Shown here piece after piece: positions 40,631 to 48,737 of a DNA stretch of 64,000 bases. The notes under the pieces were generated by a model. The model was not told the origin of the DNA. It saw only the letters and a program-made list of their open reading frames with translations, and did not search any database. The stretch's first letter is position 1; every line of letters starts with the position of its first letter. The DNA comes from Longimicrobium terrae (GTDB lineage Bacteria; Gemmatimonadota; Gemmatimonadetes; Longimicrobiales; Longimicrobiaceae): contig NZ_JACHIA010000008.1 in the NCBI RefSeq assembly GCF_014202995.1, forward strand, positions 124,001-188,000. Direction: 5' to 3'. The translations under genes and the position numbers were made by a program.

Positions 40631-41705
40631 GGCGTGCCTCCGCCAGCACCTCGCGCACGCCACCCAGGAACCGGTCCACATCCCCCGGGCCGATGCTTCC
40701 CAGTGCCGCCAGGATCAGCCGTCCCTCGGCCACCGTCGCGGGATCGGTGTAGATGCGGATGCCCCGTGTCAGGAGCCCGTCGTGCAGCCGGTTGTAGCTC
40801 ACGTCCGCGGGCAGGTGGTACACGCTCACGATGCTGGAGCGGATCTCGTCGGAGATGGGCACGGCAACGAATTCCAGTTCCTCCATCCCGGCGCGCAGCC
40901 TCGCGCTCAGGGCGGCGTAGCGGGCGCGGCGCGCCTCGTATCCTTCCCGGACCCACCGCGCCAGGGCGCAGTCGGCGGCAAACAGGAGCTGGACGGCGGT
41001 GGTGTACGGGGTGGAACCGCGCCGAAGCGACGCCCACTGCTCGTGCAGGTCGAAGTAGAAGCTGCGCGACCGGCCCCGCAGCGCCTGCAACTCCGAGGTG
41101 CGGGCCAGCACGAACGACACACCCGGGTAGCTTTCCAGGCACTTGTTGGGGGTCAGGGACGCGAACGCCACGTGGTCGGCGGCCAGGTCGAACGCGCAGG
41201 CGCCGATGCTGCTGATCCCGTCGACCACCAGCCGCGCTCCGTACCGCGCCGCCAGCGCGCCGATCTCGTGCAGGGGCAGCACGACGCCCGTGGCGGTTTC
41301 GTGATGCACCATCAGCACGTGGGTGACGGCGCGATCGCCGCGCAGCGCCGCCTCCACCCGGTCCAGGTCCACAGGCTCCAGCGGGGGAAGGCTGAGCCGG
41401 GTGAGGGGGATGCCGTAGTGGGCCACCACCTCGGCCATGCGCGCGGAGTACCGCCCGTTGTCGATCACCAGCACCTTGCCATGGATGGCGCTGATCACGG
41501 CCTCGTTGGCTCCCGTGCCCGACGCGACGAAGGACACGCACTGGTGCGTGCCCGCGCCGTTCAGCAGTCCCGTCAGCCGGTCGCCGAACCGCTCCAGCAG
41601 CGCGGTGACCTCGCTGTCCCGGTGGTACAGGTCGCCGGTGAGCAGCGCCTCGCGGACCTCGGGCGAGACATTGGTGGGGCCCGGCGTCATCAGCAGCGTG
41701 CTCAC
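40623..41705 (-). CDS. 2-aminoethylphosphonate:pyruvate transaminase-like aminotransferase
   Basis: 360 residues, class V aminotransferase fold. It opens with the family hallmark LLMTPGPTNVSPEV and HRDSE. PLP contacts appear as ETATG, VDGISSIG (Asp162) and the Schiff-base Lys188 in LTPNKCLE. Family members interconvert phosphonoacetaldehyde and 2-aminoethylphosphonate. The GTG start overlaps the mutase stop as GTGA. Because no phosphonopyruvate decarboxylase is visible, the enzyme may use another phosphonate ketone or aldehyde. The close serine-glyoxylate aminotransferase family is the alternative. Confidence 0.85.
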   Translation of the reverse strand: MSTLLMTPGPTNVSPEVREALLTGDLYHRDSEVTALLERFGDRLTGLLNGAGTHQCVSFVASGTGANEAVISAIHGKVLVIDNGRYSARMAEVVAHYGIPLTRLSLPPLEPVDLDRVEAALRGDRAVTHVLMVHHETATGVVLPLHEIGALAARYGARLVVDGISSIGACAFDLAADHVAFASLTPNKCLESYPGVSFVLARTSELQALRGRSRSFYFDLHEQWASLRRGSTPYTTAVQLLFAADCALARWVREGYEARRARYAALSARLRAGMEELEFVAVPISDEIRSSIVSVYHLPADVSYNRLHDGLLTRGIRIYTDPATVAEGRLILAALGSIGPGDVDRFLGGVREVLAEARHG

Positions 41706-42709
41706 CGCGCCGCCACGCCGGCGCGCGGGGTGGCGCCCTCCCGGGAAAGCTCGGGCACCGGGCGGGGGGCCGCGGCGGCGGGAGCCGGCGCGAGCGGAGG
41801 CTCCGGCGCGAGCACGGGGAGCAGGTACTCGGCCTCGGCATGCGTGAGCTCGTCCTGGTTCACCAGGCGAAAGATGTCGCGCATGCTGGCAATGTCGGGT
41901 TCGGCGCCGGCCACCCCGCGCTCGCGGAAGATGCGCGCGCTTACGTCCTGCATAGCGCGCACGGAGGCGCGAAGGTTGTGATTGGCGCAGATCACCATGG
42001 AAATCCCCGCCTCGCGGAACTGTGCGCACGTGGTTCCGTGATAGGTCGTGGGCGCCACCACCAGGGGGGCCCGGCGGTCCCACCGCGCGGCGAACTCCAG
42101 CACTTCGTGCGCGGTGGTGGCTTTGGAGTGGACGAACACGGCATCGGCGCCGGCCTCATGGTACGCGGCCGCGCGGTCCAGCGCCTCGTTCATTCCACGG
42201 CCGGAGATCAGCGCTTCCGTACGGGCCACGATGCAGAACCCGTCCGAGGACTGGGCGTCCTTTCCGGCGCGGAGCTTTCCACAGAACTCCGCCACGTCGG
42301 CCAGCGGCTGGCACTCGCCGACGAAGGAGTTGGTCTTGGGAAAGAGCTTGTCTTCCACGCTGACCGCCGCGACCTGACGCTGGCCGAGCTTGCGTACCAG
42401 GCGGCGGAAGTTGTTGAAGTTGCCGAACCCCGTGTCACCGTCGAAGAGCACCGGAATGGACGTCGCGTCGGTGATGAACTCGACGATGTCCAGCACCTGC
42501 GTCCACGAGGCCTCGTTGCTGTCGCGCAGCCCCAGCGACGAGGCGATCCCGAACCCCGAGGCCCAGATCGCGGGGAAGCCGGTTTCCTCCACGATGCGGC
42601 CGGCCAGCGCGTTGTGCGCCTCCATCAGATACTCGGGCTCGGAAGACGCGAGCAGCGCCCTGAACCGGGCTTGCCGCTCCGCCGCCGTAGTCGTGCCGAT
42701 CGCTAGCAT
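41702..42709 (-). CDS. pepM: Phosphoenolpyruvate phosphomutase
   Basis: 335 residues, PEP mutase/isocitrate lyase superfamily. It has the mutase signature EDKLFPKTNS (119-128), matching EDKX5NS, which separates true mutases from lyases, and LFDGDTGFGN (88-97) for Mg/PEP binding. The enzyme makes the C-P bond, PEP to phosphonopyruvate, an unfavourable reaction that needs a strong pull from the next step. The last about 50 residues are Pro/Ala-rich. The ATG at 42709 is chosen because conserved sequence starts there. It is coupled to the transaminase by GTGA. A 142-bp gap separates it from the HPr-kinase-like genes upstream. This gene marks the region as phosphonate biosynthesis. Confidence 0.93.
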   Translation of the reverse strand: MLAIGTTTAAERQARFRALLASSEPEYLMEAHNALAGRIVEETGFPAIWASGFGIASSLGLRDSNEASWTQVLDIVEFITDATSIPVLFDGDTGFGNFNNFRRLVRKLGQRQVAAVSVEDKLFPKTNSFVGECQPLADVAEFCGKLRAGKDAQSSDGFCIVARTEALISGRGMNEALDRAAAYHEAGADAVFVHSKATTAHEVLEFAARWDRRAPLVVAPTTYHGTTCAQFREAGISMVICANHNLRASVRAMQDVSARIFRERGVAGAEPDIASMRDIFRLVNQDELTHAEAEYLLPVLAPEPPLAPAPAAAAPRPVPELSREGATPRAGVAAR

Positions 42710-42851
42710 GGTCGTTCGCGGGGACCGGGCGGAAGGGGCGTGCGACTCGCGCGGGCGCGAGGGCACGATCGGGCGTTCCGTAAGGAGCGGCGGGCCATTC
42801 TCCCTCCCGCGCACGGCGTGCGCTCCTTGCGCTCGTGCGAGCCCGGGAAAC

Positions 42852-44012
42852 TCATGGGGCGGCCGCGGGAAGCGGGGGCCAGCCGTCCGGGGGGGCCACC
42901 CCGACGGCGCACGCCCGCAACGTCTTCTTCAGGGGGCGCAACTCGGGAACGCGCCCCAGCAGCGCCTCCAGAGAGGGAGCCCACGACAATTCGTATACAG
43001 CCACAGGCGGCGCAGACACCCCCAGCAGCGCCTCCAGCGAGGCGTCCACCTCCGCCGGGTCAACCGGGTTGAGCCCCAGCCACTCCGCGTGGTTGGGATT
43101 GCCGATCCCTTGCAGGAAAGGGCGTAAGCGCCGCGGCAGGTCCTCGGCTTCTTCACGGCGCAGCCCGGGCGGCGCATCGGCGCGGAAGCGGGTGAAGACG
43201 AGGGCGGCGAGTTCCGCTTCGGCAGCCAGCGGGGCACCAAACCGCTGCGCACCCTGGCCCGGGTACAGCGCCACCTTCTCATAGACCTGCCAGAGCGCGT
43301 CATCGTCCCACAACGTGGCGCGCTCGCCCACGGGAAAGTCGCCAGCCAGTTCGGGGAACGAGGCCGCCGTCGCAGCGCTCACCTTGAAGAACGCCGGCCA
43401 CCCCCGCGCCACCACTTTCCCGTCAGGACCGGGCATCAGGCAAACGTTGTCGTTGGCCAGCTTGGCCACGCTGAACCCGTGCAGCGCCTCACAAAGCAGC
43501 GACGTCTTGCCGGCCCCCTTGTTTCCCACGGCCAGCACCGCAACGCCGTTGGCCACCACGGCACTGGCGTGCACCACCACCCCTCCCCGGCGCTGCACTT
43601 CGTTCAGCACCACGTCCTCCACGACGCGCAGGGCGGGAACCCGGGCCCGCTCCGCCGTGGGGCTCCACACCCGCACCTCCCGGGCACTCCGGTCGATACG
43701 CACCGTGGCCCCATGGGGACGGATCTCCACCCAGCGGATGCCGTCCCGCTCCACTGTAGCACCGTCGCAGCGCAGAAACCCCTTGCTGCGGTCCACGGGA
43801 AACACCGGGGCGGCGGCAAACCCCGGCGCGTCGGACGGGCAAGGGCCGACCTCCACCCGCACGCGGGCGGCAACCGGCAATCCACCGGCGGGCTCCACCC
43901 CGAAGAAGGGGGTGAGGTACGCCTCAAGGAACTCGGCCACCTCCGCGGCGGGCCCCGCGAACTCCAGCTCGATGGCGTGCGGGCCGTAGGTCAGCCGGAC
44001 GTGCTCCCTCAC
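42852..44012 (-). CDS. HPr-kinase-like ATPase 2
   Basis: 386 residues. VVHASAVV (147-154) precedes a P-loop, VGNKGAGKTS (162-171), as in HPr kinase-like proteins found near peptide clusters. The N-terminal half lacks the canonical HPr kinase domain. The C-terminus shares VYEL.WAPS..LL.RVPEL with its neighbour. Lasso-cluster relatives phosphorylate the precursor peptide; by analogy these could phosphorylate or bind the two small proteins. The GTG start overlaps the partner's stop (GTGA), so the pair probably forms a complex. No carbohydrate-control HPr partner is visible. Confidence 0.78.
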   Translation of the reverse strand: MREHVRLTYGPHAIELEFAGPAAEVAEFLEAYLTPFFGVEPAGGLPVAARVRVEVGPCPSDAPGFAAAPVFPVDRSKGFLRCDGATVERDGIRWVEIRPHGATVRIDRSAREVRVWSPTAERARVPALRVVEDVVLNEVQRRGGVVVHASAVVANGVAVLAVGNKGAGKTSLLCEALHGFSVAKLANDNVCLMPGPDGKVVARGWPAFFKVSAATAASFPELAGDFPVGERATLWDDDALWQVYEKVALYPGQGAQRFGAPLAAEAELAALVFTRFRADAPPGLRREEAEDLPRRLRPFLQGIGNPNHAEWLGLNPVDPAEVDASLEALLGVSAPPVAVYELSWAPSLEALLGRVPELRPLKKTLRACAVGVAPPDGWPPLPAAAP

Positions 44013-45172
44013 CGGACGTTCCTCTCCCCGGCCGGCGCCTCCTCCGGCGGGCGCGCGTGCAGCAGGGGGCCCAGCGTCCGGTGTGCCCGCTCCAGCTCGG
44101 GAACACGCTTGAGCAGGCTCACCGCGCTGGGAGCCCACACCAGTTCATACACGGGGGTCTGCCCGAACAGCGCGGCACCTACGCGCTCCATGTTCCGGTC
44201 GATGGCGTCATCGTCGCATGTGAAGTAGCCGTGCCAGTTGTGGTAGATTGGATCACGGCTGCCCAGGTACACCCGGGGAAGAAACCCCACCAGTTCGTCC
44301 ACGCTCTGAACGCGGCGCAGCCGCGTTTCCTCCCCCGGGGCAAAGCGGGCGATGACGCACGCCGCCAGGCGCGTGGCGCTGGGCTCCAGCGTGGTGCCGA
44401 GGCGGGCCACCACATCGCTGGAGCGCAGCACCGACTTGCGCCCCTCGCGCCAGAGAGTGTCGTACGGCAGCCGCCTCCGCTCGGGGGGAATCGCAAAGTG
44501 CAGCCGGGGGTGGTCCGCCAGGGTGCCGTGCGAGACGCTGAACGGGGACGGCCAGCCGTGCGCCGACACGCAGCCGTCCTCTTCTACCCGCAGGACGACG
44601 GTGTCGCAGCTGAGCTGGCGCGTGTCAAACTCGCTGAGCAGGTCCAGGAGCAGCGTGGTCTTGCCGTGCCACATCTCGCCGAGCAGCAGCACGCCTCCCT
44701 CCGGAGTGGTGACGCCGCTGGCATGCACCTGGATGGCCCCTTCCGCTTCCAGCCCCGGGGTCAGCAGCCCCTTGATCAGGCGCACCCCGTCCCGCACCAG
44801 CAATTCCGGGTCGGGCTGCACCAGATCGATGCGCGCGGCGGGCCGGTCAAACGCCGCGTACGTGTTCGTGGCGTCCACACGCACCACCCACCGGTCTGCG
44901 CCCGGCGAGCCCCAGCGGGTGCCCGTCGAAGCCAGGTGCGCGTAAAGGCTGGTGTCGACCGCCAGCGGCTCGCCGGGGCCCTCGCAGCGGGCCGCCAGCG
45001 CGGCGCTTCCTTCGCTCCCCAGCCAGAGGTTCACCCGCGAAGGCGCCTGGTTAGGGCCGACCCGGAAAAACGGCTCCACCTCGGAGCGGATGGCGCCCAG
45101 AACGTCTTCGGTCGCAGAAAGGCCCAGCGTCAGCCCGGCGAACGTCAGGTCAGCGTTGAACACCGGTCGCAT
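44009..45172 (-). CDS. HPr-kinase-like ATPase 1
   Basis: 387 residues, same architecture as its partner: IQVHASGV (147-154), P-loop LGEMWHGKTT (164-173) and a shared C-terminal VYELVWAPSAVSLLKRVPEL block. Identity between the two looks low outside these blocks, so they are old paralogues and may have split roles, for example one catalytic and one peptide-binding. The ATG at 45172 lacks a clear ribosome site. A 233-bp gap follows the ketopantoate-reductase-like gene and could hold a promoter, though I see no convincing one. Confidence 0.78.
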   Translation of the reverse strand: MRPVFNADLTFAGLTLGLSATEDVLGAIRSEVEPFFRVGPNQAPSRVNLWLGSEGSAALAARCEGPGEPLAVDTSLYAHLASTGTRWGSPGADRWVVRVDATNTYAAFDRPAARIDLVQPDPELLVRDGVRLIKGLLTPGLEAEGAIQVHASGVTTPEGGVLLLGEMWHGKTTLLLDLLSEFDTRQLSCDTVVLRVEEDGCVSAHGWPSPFSVSHGTLADHPRLHFAIPPERRRLPYDTLWREGRKSVLRSSDVVARLGTTLEPSATRLAACVIARFAPGEETRLRRVQSVDELVGFLPRVYLGSRDPIYHNWHGYFTCDDDAIDRNMERVGAALFGQTPVYELVWAPSAVSLLKRVPELERAHRTLGPLLHARPPEEAPAGERNVR

Positions 45173-45405
45173 GCACTGGCAAGGTGAAAGGCGAAGGGGT
45201 CGATCCGGGCAGCGCGACCGTTCCGCCAGCGGTACGGGGTACGAGCCAGCCGGGCGGGCTGCGCAGCCGGGCTGCATTCAGAACGTGCCAATAAATGTCA
45301 GAATGCGCAAGGTGGGAGGCGAAGTTCGCAATGCGGGGCGATGAGCCTCCGCGCGGCGGTTCCCGCCGCGGCGGAACGACGATTCGCGGGCGGAATGTCT
45401 CCCCC

Positions 45406-46326
45406 TCAGCGGTCGCCGTTCACGGCCAGGAGGACGGCGGTTACCGCGCGATTGAGCGGGGTTGGAATGTCGTGGCGCATTCCAAGCCGTACAACGGCTC
45501 CGTTGCGTGCATCGACTTCGAGCGACGCCCCCGCCAGGCGGTCGGAGAGCATGGACGTTCCCGCCCCAGGGTCGCCTTCCTGCAGCGAGGTGACAATCTC
45601 GTCCGCGATCCCGTCGTCCAGGGGAACGCCCTCCGCCCTCGCCACCCGTACGCACTCCAGCACCAACTCTCTGGCGAGCCAGGCCACCCCGGGTTCCCTG
45701 GTTACGCCCAGGGTGCGGCCGGTGAGGGCCGATACCGCACCGCCTGCCACGTTCTGGCACAGCTTCCGCCAGCGTGCGTCCTCAAAACGCTCCACCACCT
45801 CGACTTCGACATCGCTCCCGGCGAAGAGCCGGGCGAACGCTTCGCCCCGTTCGCCCGCGGGAACCTTCAGCCGCGCCGGACCGTTCTGCGTGACCCGTCC
45901 GGGCGCCGTGCGTGTGGATGGACACTCCACCACGACGGGGAGCACCACCGCACGGCCGGCGTATGGCGCCACGCGCGCCTCGTGCTCCACCCCGTTCTGC
46001 AGCACCGCGATGGTGCTCTCCCCGCCGGCCAGAGCGCGCAGCCAGGCGGCGGCGTCCGGGGTCTGGTGTGCCTTGGTGGCCAGCAGCACCCAGGGCATCG
46101 GCTGCACCTCGCGCGGATCCGTGGCCGAGGGAGGATTCTCCCGCAGCACGCCCGAAGGGGTGTCCACCACCAGCGCGTCGATCGAATGGCGCACACACAG
46201 CAGCACCGCTTTCCCCGCGGCGCTCAGGTGGGCCGCGATACACCCGCCCACGGCGCCCACGCCGACAACGGCGATCTCGGTCCGTGGGGAGGTTCCGGTG
46301 TTCTCAATGGAGGCTGGGCTCGCCAC
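45406..46326 (-). CDS. 2-dehydropantoate 2-reductase-like (PanE/ApbA family) oxidoreductase
   Basis: About 306 residues from a GTG at 46326 (another GTG at 46386; no ATG near). A Rossmann motif VVGVGAVGGCIAAHL lies near the N-terminus, LATKAHQT in the middle, LQNGVEHE further on, and a C-terminal helical domain with a Lys in RWRKLCQNVAGG, as in PanE. Family enzymes reduce 2-oxo-acids with NADPH. Its place between the diiron/PhyH genes and the ATPase pair suggests reduction of an oxo group made in this pathway, such as phosphonopyruvate-like acids, rather than pantothenate supply. Start site uncertain. Confidence 0.8.
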   Translation of the reverse strand: MASPASIENTGTSPRTEIAVVGVGAVGGCIAAHLSAAGKAVLLCVRHSIDALVVDTPSGVLRENPPSATDPREVQPMPWVLLATKAHQTPDAAAWLRALAGGESTIAVLQNGVEHEARVAPYAGRAVVLPVVVECPSTRTAPGRVTQNGPARLKVPAGERGEAFARLFAGSDVEVEVVERFEDARWRKLCQNVAGGAVSALTGRTLGVTREPGVAWLARELVLECVRVARAEGVPLDDGIADEIVTSLQEGDPGAGTSMLSDRLAGASLEVDARNGAVVRLGMRHDIPTPLNRAVTAVLLAVNGDR

Positions 46327-46424
46327 GGTACCCGCGATGGGGAAAGAGGGCGGCGCGTGCGGCTTGGGAAAGCCTGGATCTGGCACCTCGACGCGCCGTG
46401 CACGTGCCGCGGCCGGCCAGGCCG

Positions 46425-47234
46425 CTACGGGTAGTTGCCAAACCGCAGGTGGTACCCACGGTCGATCGGCTCCTCGCTGGTCAGGTCGATGAAGCCACGA
46501 AGGCAGCCCTGGAAGCGCTGGGCGAACTCGTGCAGCGCTTCCTCGCGCGACTGGCGCTCGATGACCACCGCGGTGCGGGCGACGTGGGTGAGTTCGTCCG
46601 CGAGGATCGAGTCCATCACCTCGGTCGCCCCGGGCACGTTCTCCGGGGGGCAGTGTGAAGTGAGGGAGGGGCGCAGCAGGATCTGCAGGCTCGCGTTGCG
46701 CAACTGCGCAAGGTTGATGTGGATGAAGTCGTCCAGCGTGGGTGCTTTCTGGTCCGGCGCATCGTCGGGGGCGGCCGGTTCCTGGTCCAGGCCGTACCCG
46801 GGGGAGAGCGAGGCGAGTTGCTCCCGGAAAGCAGCCGGAACCACTCCCGGAAAGGCCAGGTCCAGGATCGTCAGAAACGCGCGCGCGTGGTCGGACTGGT
46901 CGACGGCGTGCCGCTTCAGAAGCTCGCGTTCCGCGCTGTCCCCGGCGCGCACCGCCATCGACCAGAGCCGCCGCGCGTCCTCTCCCTCCCGCTGCGCGTT
47001 CAGCATCAGCGATCGTGCGGTCCAGGGCCTGTTTTCCAGCGCCACCCGGTAGGCATCCGCGTACACGTCCGTGCTGAACGGAGCAAGCTCCTCCGCCGTC
47101 GCGTTTCGCAGGGCCGTGAGGTAACGCGGGCACTCGGGGGTGGGGTGAAAATGGGCGAGCCCGATCTCCGCCAGGAGGACCACCCGGTGGGTCAACCCGC
47201 CAGACGTGAGGGCGTCATGGGCCTCTGTGAACAT
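46425..47234 (-). CDS. Ferritin-like protein B, degenerate paralogue of diiron protein A
   Basis: 269 residues, collinear with the 30305-31198 product: YADAYRVALENRPW, NAQREGEDARRLW, HAVDQSDHARAF and ADELTHVAR align throughout. E83, H116, E214 and H217 are kept, but the helix-2 Glu is Gln113 and the helix-3 Glu is Gln177, so two of six expected diiron ligands are lost. The Cys-rich tail is also missing. It may be a pseudoenzyme subunit or bind a different metal. It starts one base inside the PhyH stop (TAATG), so the two are co-translated. Confidence 0.72.
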   Translation of the reverse strand: MFTEAHDALTSGGLTHRVVLLAEIGLAHFHPTPECPRYLTALRNATAEELAPFSTDVYADAYRVALENRPWTARSLMLNAQREGEDARRLWSMAVRAGDSAERELLKRHAVDQSDHARAFLTILDLAFPGVVPAAFREQLASLSPGYGLDQEPAAPDDAPDQKAPTLDDFIHINLAQLRNASLQILLRPSLTSHCPPENVPGATEVMDSILADELTHVARTAVVIERQSREEALHEFAQRFQGCLRGFIDLTSEEPIDRGYHLRFGNYP

Positions 47235-48103
47235 TAAACCCCCGCTTCGGCGAGGCTGTGGCCGTAGATGAGCTCGGCCTGCTCCGGCGCGCGCTGCGGG
47301 CTGGGGCTTTTGGTGCCGAAGTCGCCCAGCACGCGCCGTTGGCGGGGGGTAAGCTCGCGCGTGCGGTCTGCCAGCACGGCATCAAGCCTTTCCACGGGCC
47401 GCAGCGCCGTCTGTCCGTACCGCAGCGCAATGCTGTACCGCGTGCGCCCCACCTTGTTGGGCCCCACGGCATGCCACAGGGAGTAGGGGAAGAGAAGAAC
47501 GTCCCCCGGGTTCACAAGCACCTGCAGTGTCCCGGGAGGGAGCTCGCCGTCGGGGCCGATCTGCCGGTTCATCTCGTGGATGTGGCACAGCGGGTCCGAG
47601 TCGGTGACCGGCCAGCGGTGCGAGGTGGGGATCAGTACGAAGTTGCCCGCATCCGGCGTGGAAAGGTCGGTCAGGAACAGCTGGGCCTTGATCTCGAGGA
47701 ATGCACTGTCTTCCGTCACCCTGACCTTCTGCAGCCCCGGACCCATGTCGGTATGGAACCCGGTGATGGCCTCGCCCGCTGCGCCCCGCACGAAGATCTC
47801 GGAACCCATCAGCTGGATGTACGGCCCCATGAGCGAGACCAGCTTGCCGAAGTACTTCGGGTGATCGATCAGGAAATCGAACGCGGGCGACAGCCGCAGA
47901 GCGTTTCCGAGCTTGTATGAATTCTGGTGGTAGTATGCCTCCCGAACCACCGCCCCGGTCTGGTCTGCCTGGGCGCACAGGCGGTCTACCTCAGCCAGAA
48001 GTGCAGAAATTTCGTCCGTCGAGAGGACGGAGCGCAGGAGCAGGTAGCCCTCGCTGCGAAAGTGCGCTTCTTCTTCTGGTGAAATCAATTCGAGTTGTGA
48101 CAC
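47234..48103 (-). CDS. PhyH-family Fe(II)/2-oxoglutarate dioxygenase
   Basis: 289 residues of the phytanoyl-CoA dioxygenase type. The facial triad appears as HTD in GFHTDMGPG and the distal His in SLWHAVGPN, with the oxoglutarate-binding Arg in RTRYSIALRYG. Such enzymes hydroxylate or rearrange small molecules and appear in several phosphonate and peptide pathways. It is the first gene of the minus-strand run and is coupled to the second ferritin-like gene. The substrate is unknown. Confidence 0.87.
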   Translation of the reverse strand: MSQLELISPEEEAHFRSEGYLLLRSVLSTDEISALLAEVDRLCAQADQTGAVVREAYYHQNSYKLGNALRLSPAFDFLIDHPKYFGKLVSLMGPYIQLMGSEIFVRGAAGEAITGFHTDMGPGLQKVRVTEDSAFLEIKAQLFLTDLSTPDAGNFVLIPTSHRWPVTDSDPLCHIHEMNRQIGPDGELPPGTLQVLVNPGDVLLFPYSLWHAVGPNKVGRTRYSIALRYGQTALRPVERLDAVLADRTRELTPRQRRVLGDFGTKSPSPQRAPEQAELIYGHSLAEAGV

Positions 48104-48311
48104 GCGGCCTCCGTGGCAGGGTCGGATACGGCACAGCCAATCAGATTTTTTGCTCGGCGGATCTCTGCTTGTGGAGTCGCTGGAGGAAGGCGTCCCGCTC
48201 GTGCCGCTGCGAAAGCCGGAACCTCCGCGAACCCTGGGTTGATGCGTTCGTGGATTGTTCCTACACGAGCGCTTGTGCTGTGCCGGGAAGAAACGACTCC
48301 ACGGAACTGCT

Positions 48312-48344
48312 GTTATAGTGATTGTCGGCAGGTGGACCTGTCAA
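48312..48344 (-). promoter_or_regulatory. Possible promoter of the PhyH-led operon
   Basis: On the minus strand a perfect TTGACA is followed by TATAAC, but at 21 bp rather than 17, so it may need an activator or a distorting regulator. It lies about 210 bp upstream of the PhyH ATG, in the AT-richest part of 48104-48737; no gene is visible in that interval. Confidence 0.35.
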
Positions 48345-48460
48345 GCGTTTTGTGTCTTATTGTGAGGCTTGCGCTCCATGGCCGTAGCCCGGCATGGGAG
48401 AAGCACAGGCGAAACATGGGTCATCCCGGAGTTGATCGTCGGGATTCGACCGATCGGGAA

Positions 48461-48506
48461 ATGACGTTAGCCCTCCGATGGACATCCATCGGAGGGCTAA
48501 CGTCAT
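48461..48506. repeat. Perfect 21-bp inverted repeat with 4-base loop
   Basis: The arms 48461-48481 and 48486-48506 are exact reverse complements around ACAT. There is no T-run on either side, so it is not a standard intrinsic terminator. It lies between the ArsC/Spx-like gene and the PhyH-led operon and may be a cruciform or boundary element, or a two-sided terminator. Confidence 0.8.
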
Positions 48507-48737
48507 GCAGGCGAGTGGAACTCGACCTGCACTCGGAACTGGGCGCTTTCTCACCTCGCGCCAGGCAGGGAGCAGGCGCGGTGCCGGGCTTTTGCGGAGC
48601 GAGCAGCTGGCGGATGAATCGCGAGGGCCGCGGGCGCTGTCACGTTCGGGCCATCACGCCGCCATTCCGCAGCCGCGGATCGAGCTGGCCAGCCGTCCCT
48701 CCTCCGCCCACCGGGTGGCGGGTTGTGGGTGGTGAAG

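Noticed and set aside
42852-45172. Housekeeping HPr kinase/phosphorylase of the PTS
   Set aside because: The N-terminal HPrK domain is missing, there are two divergent copies, and no HPr or PTS genes lie nearby.
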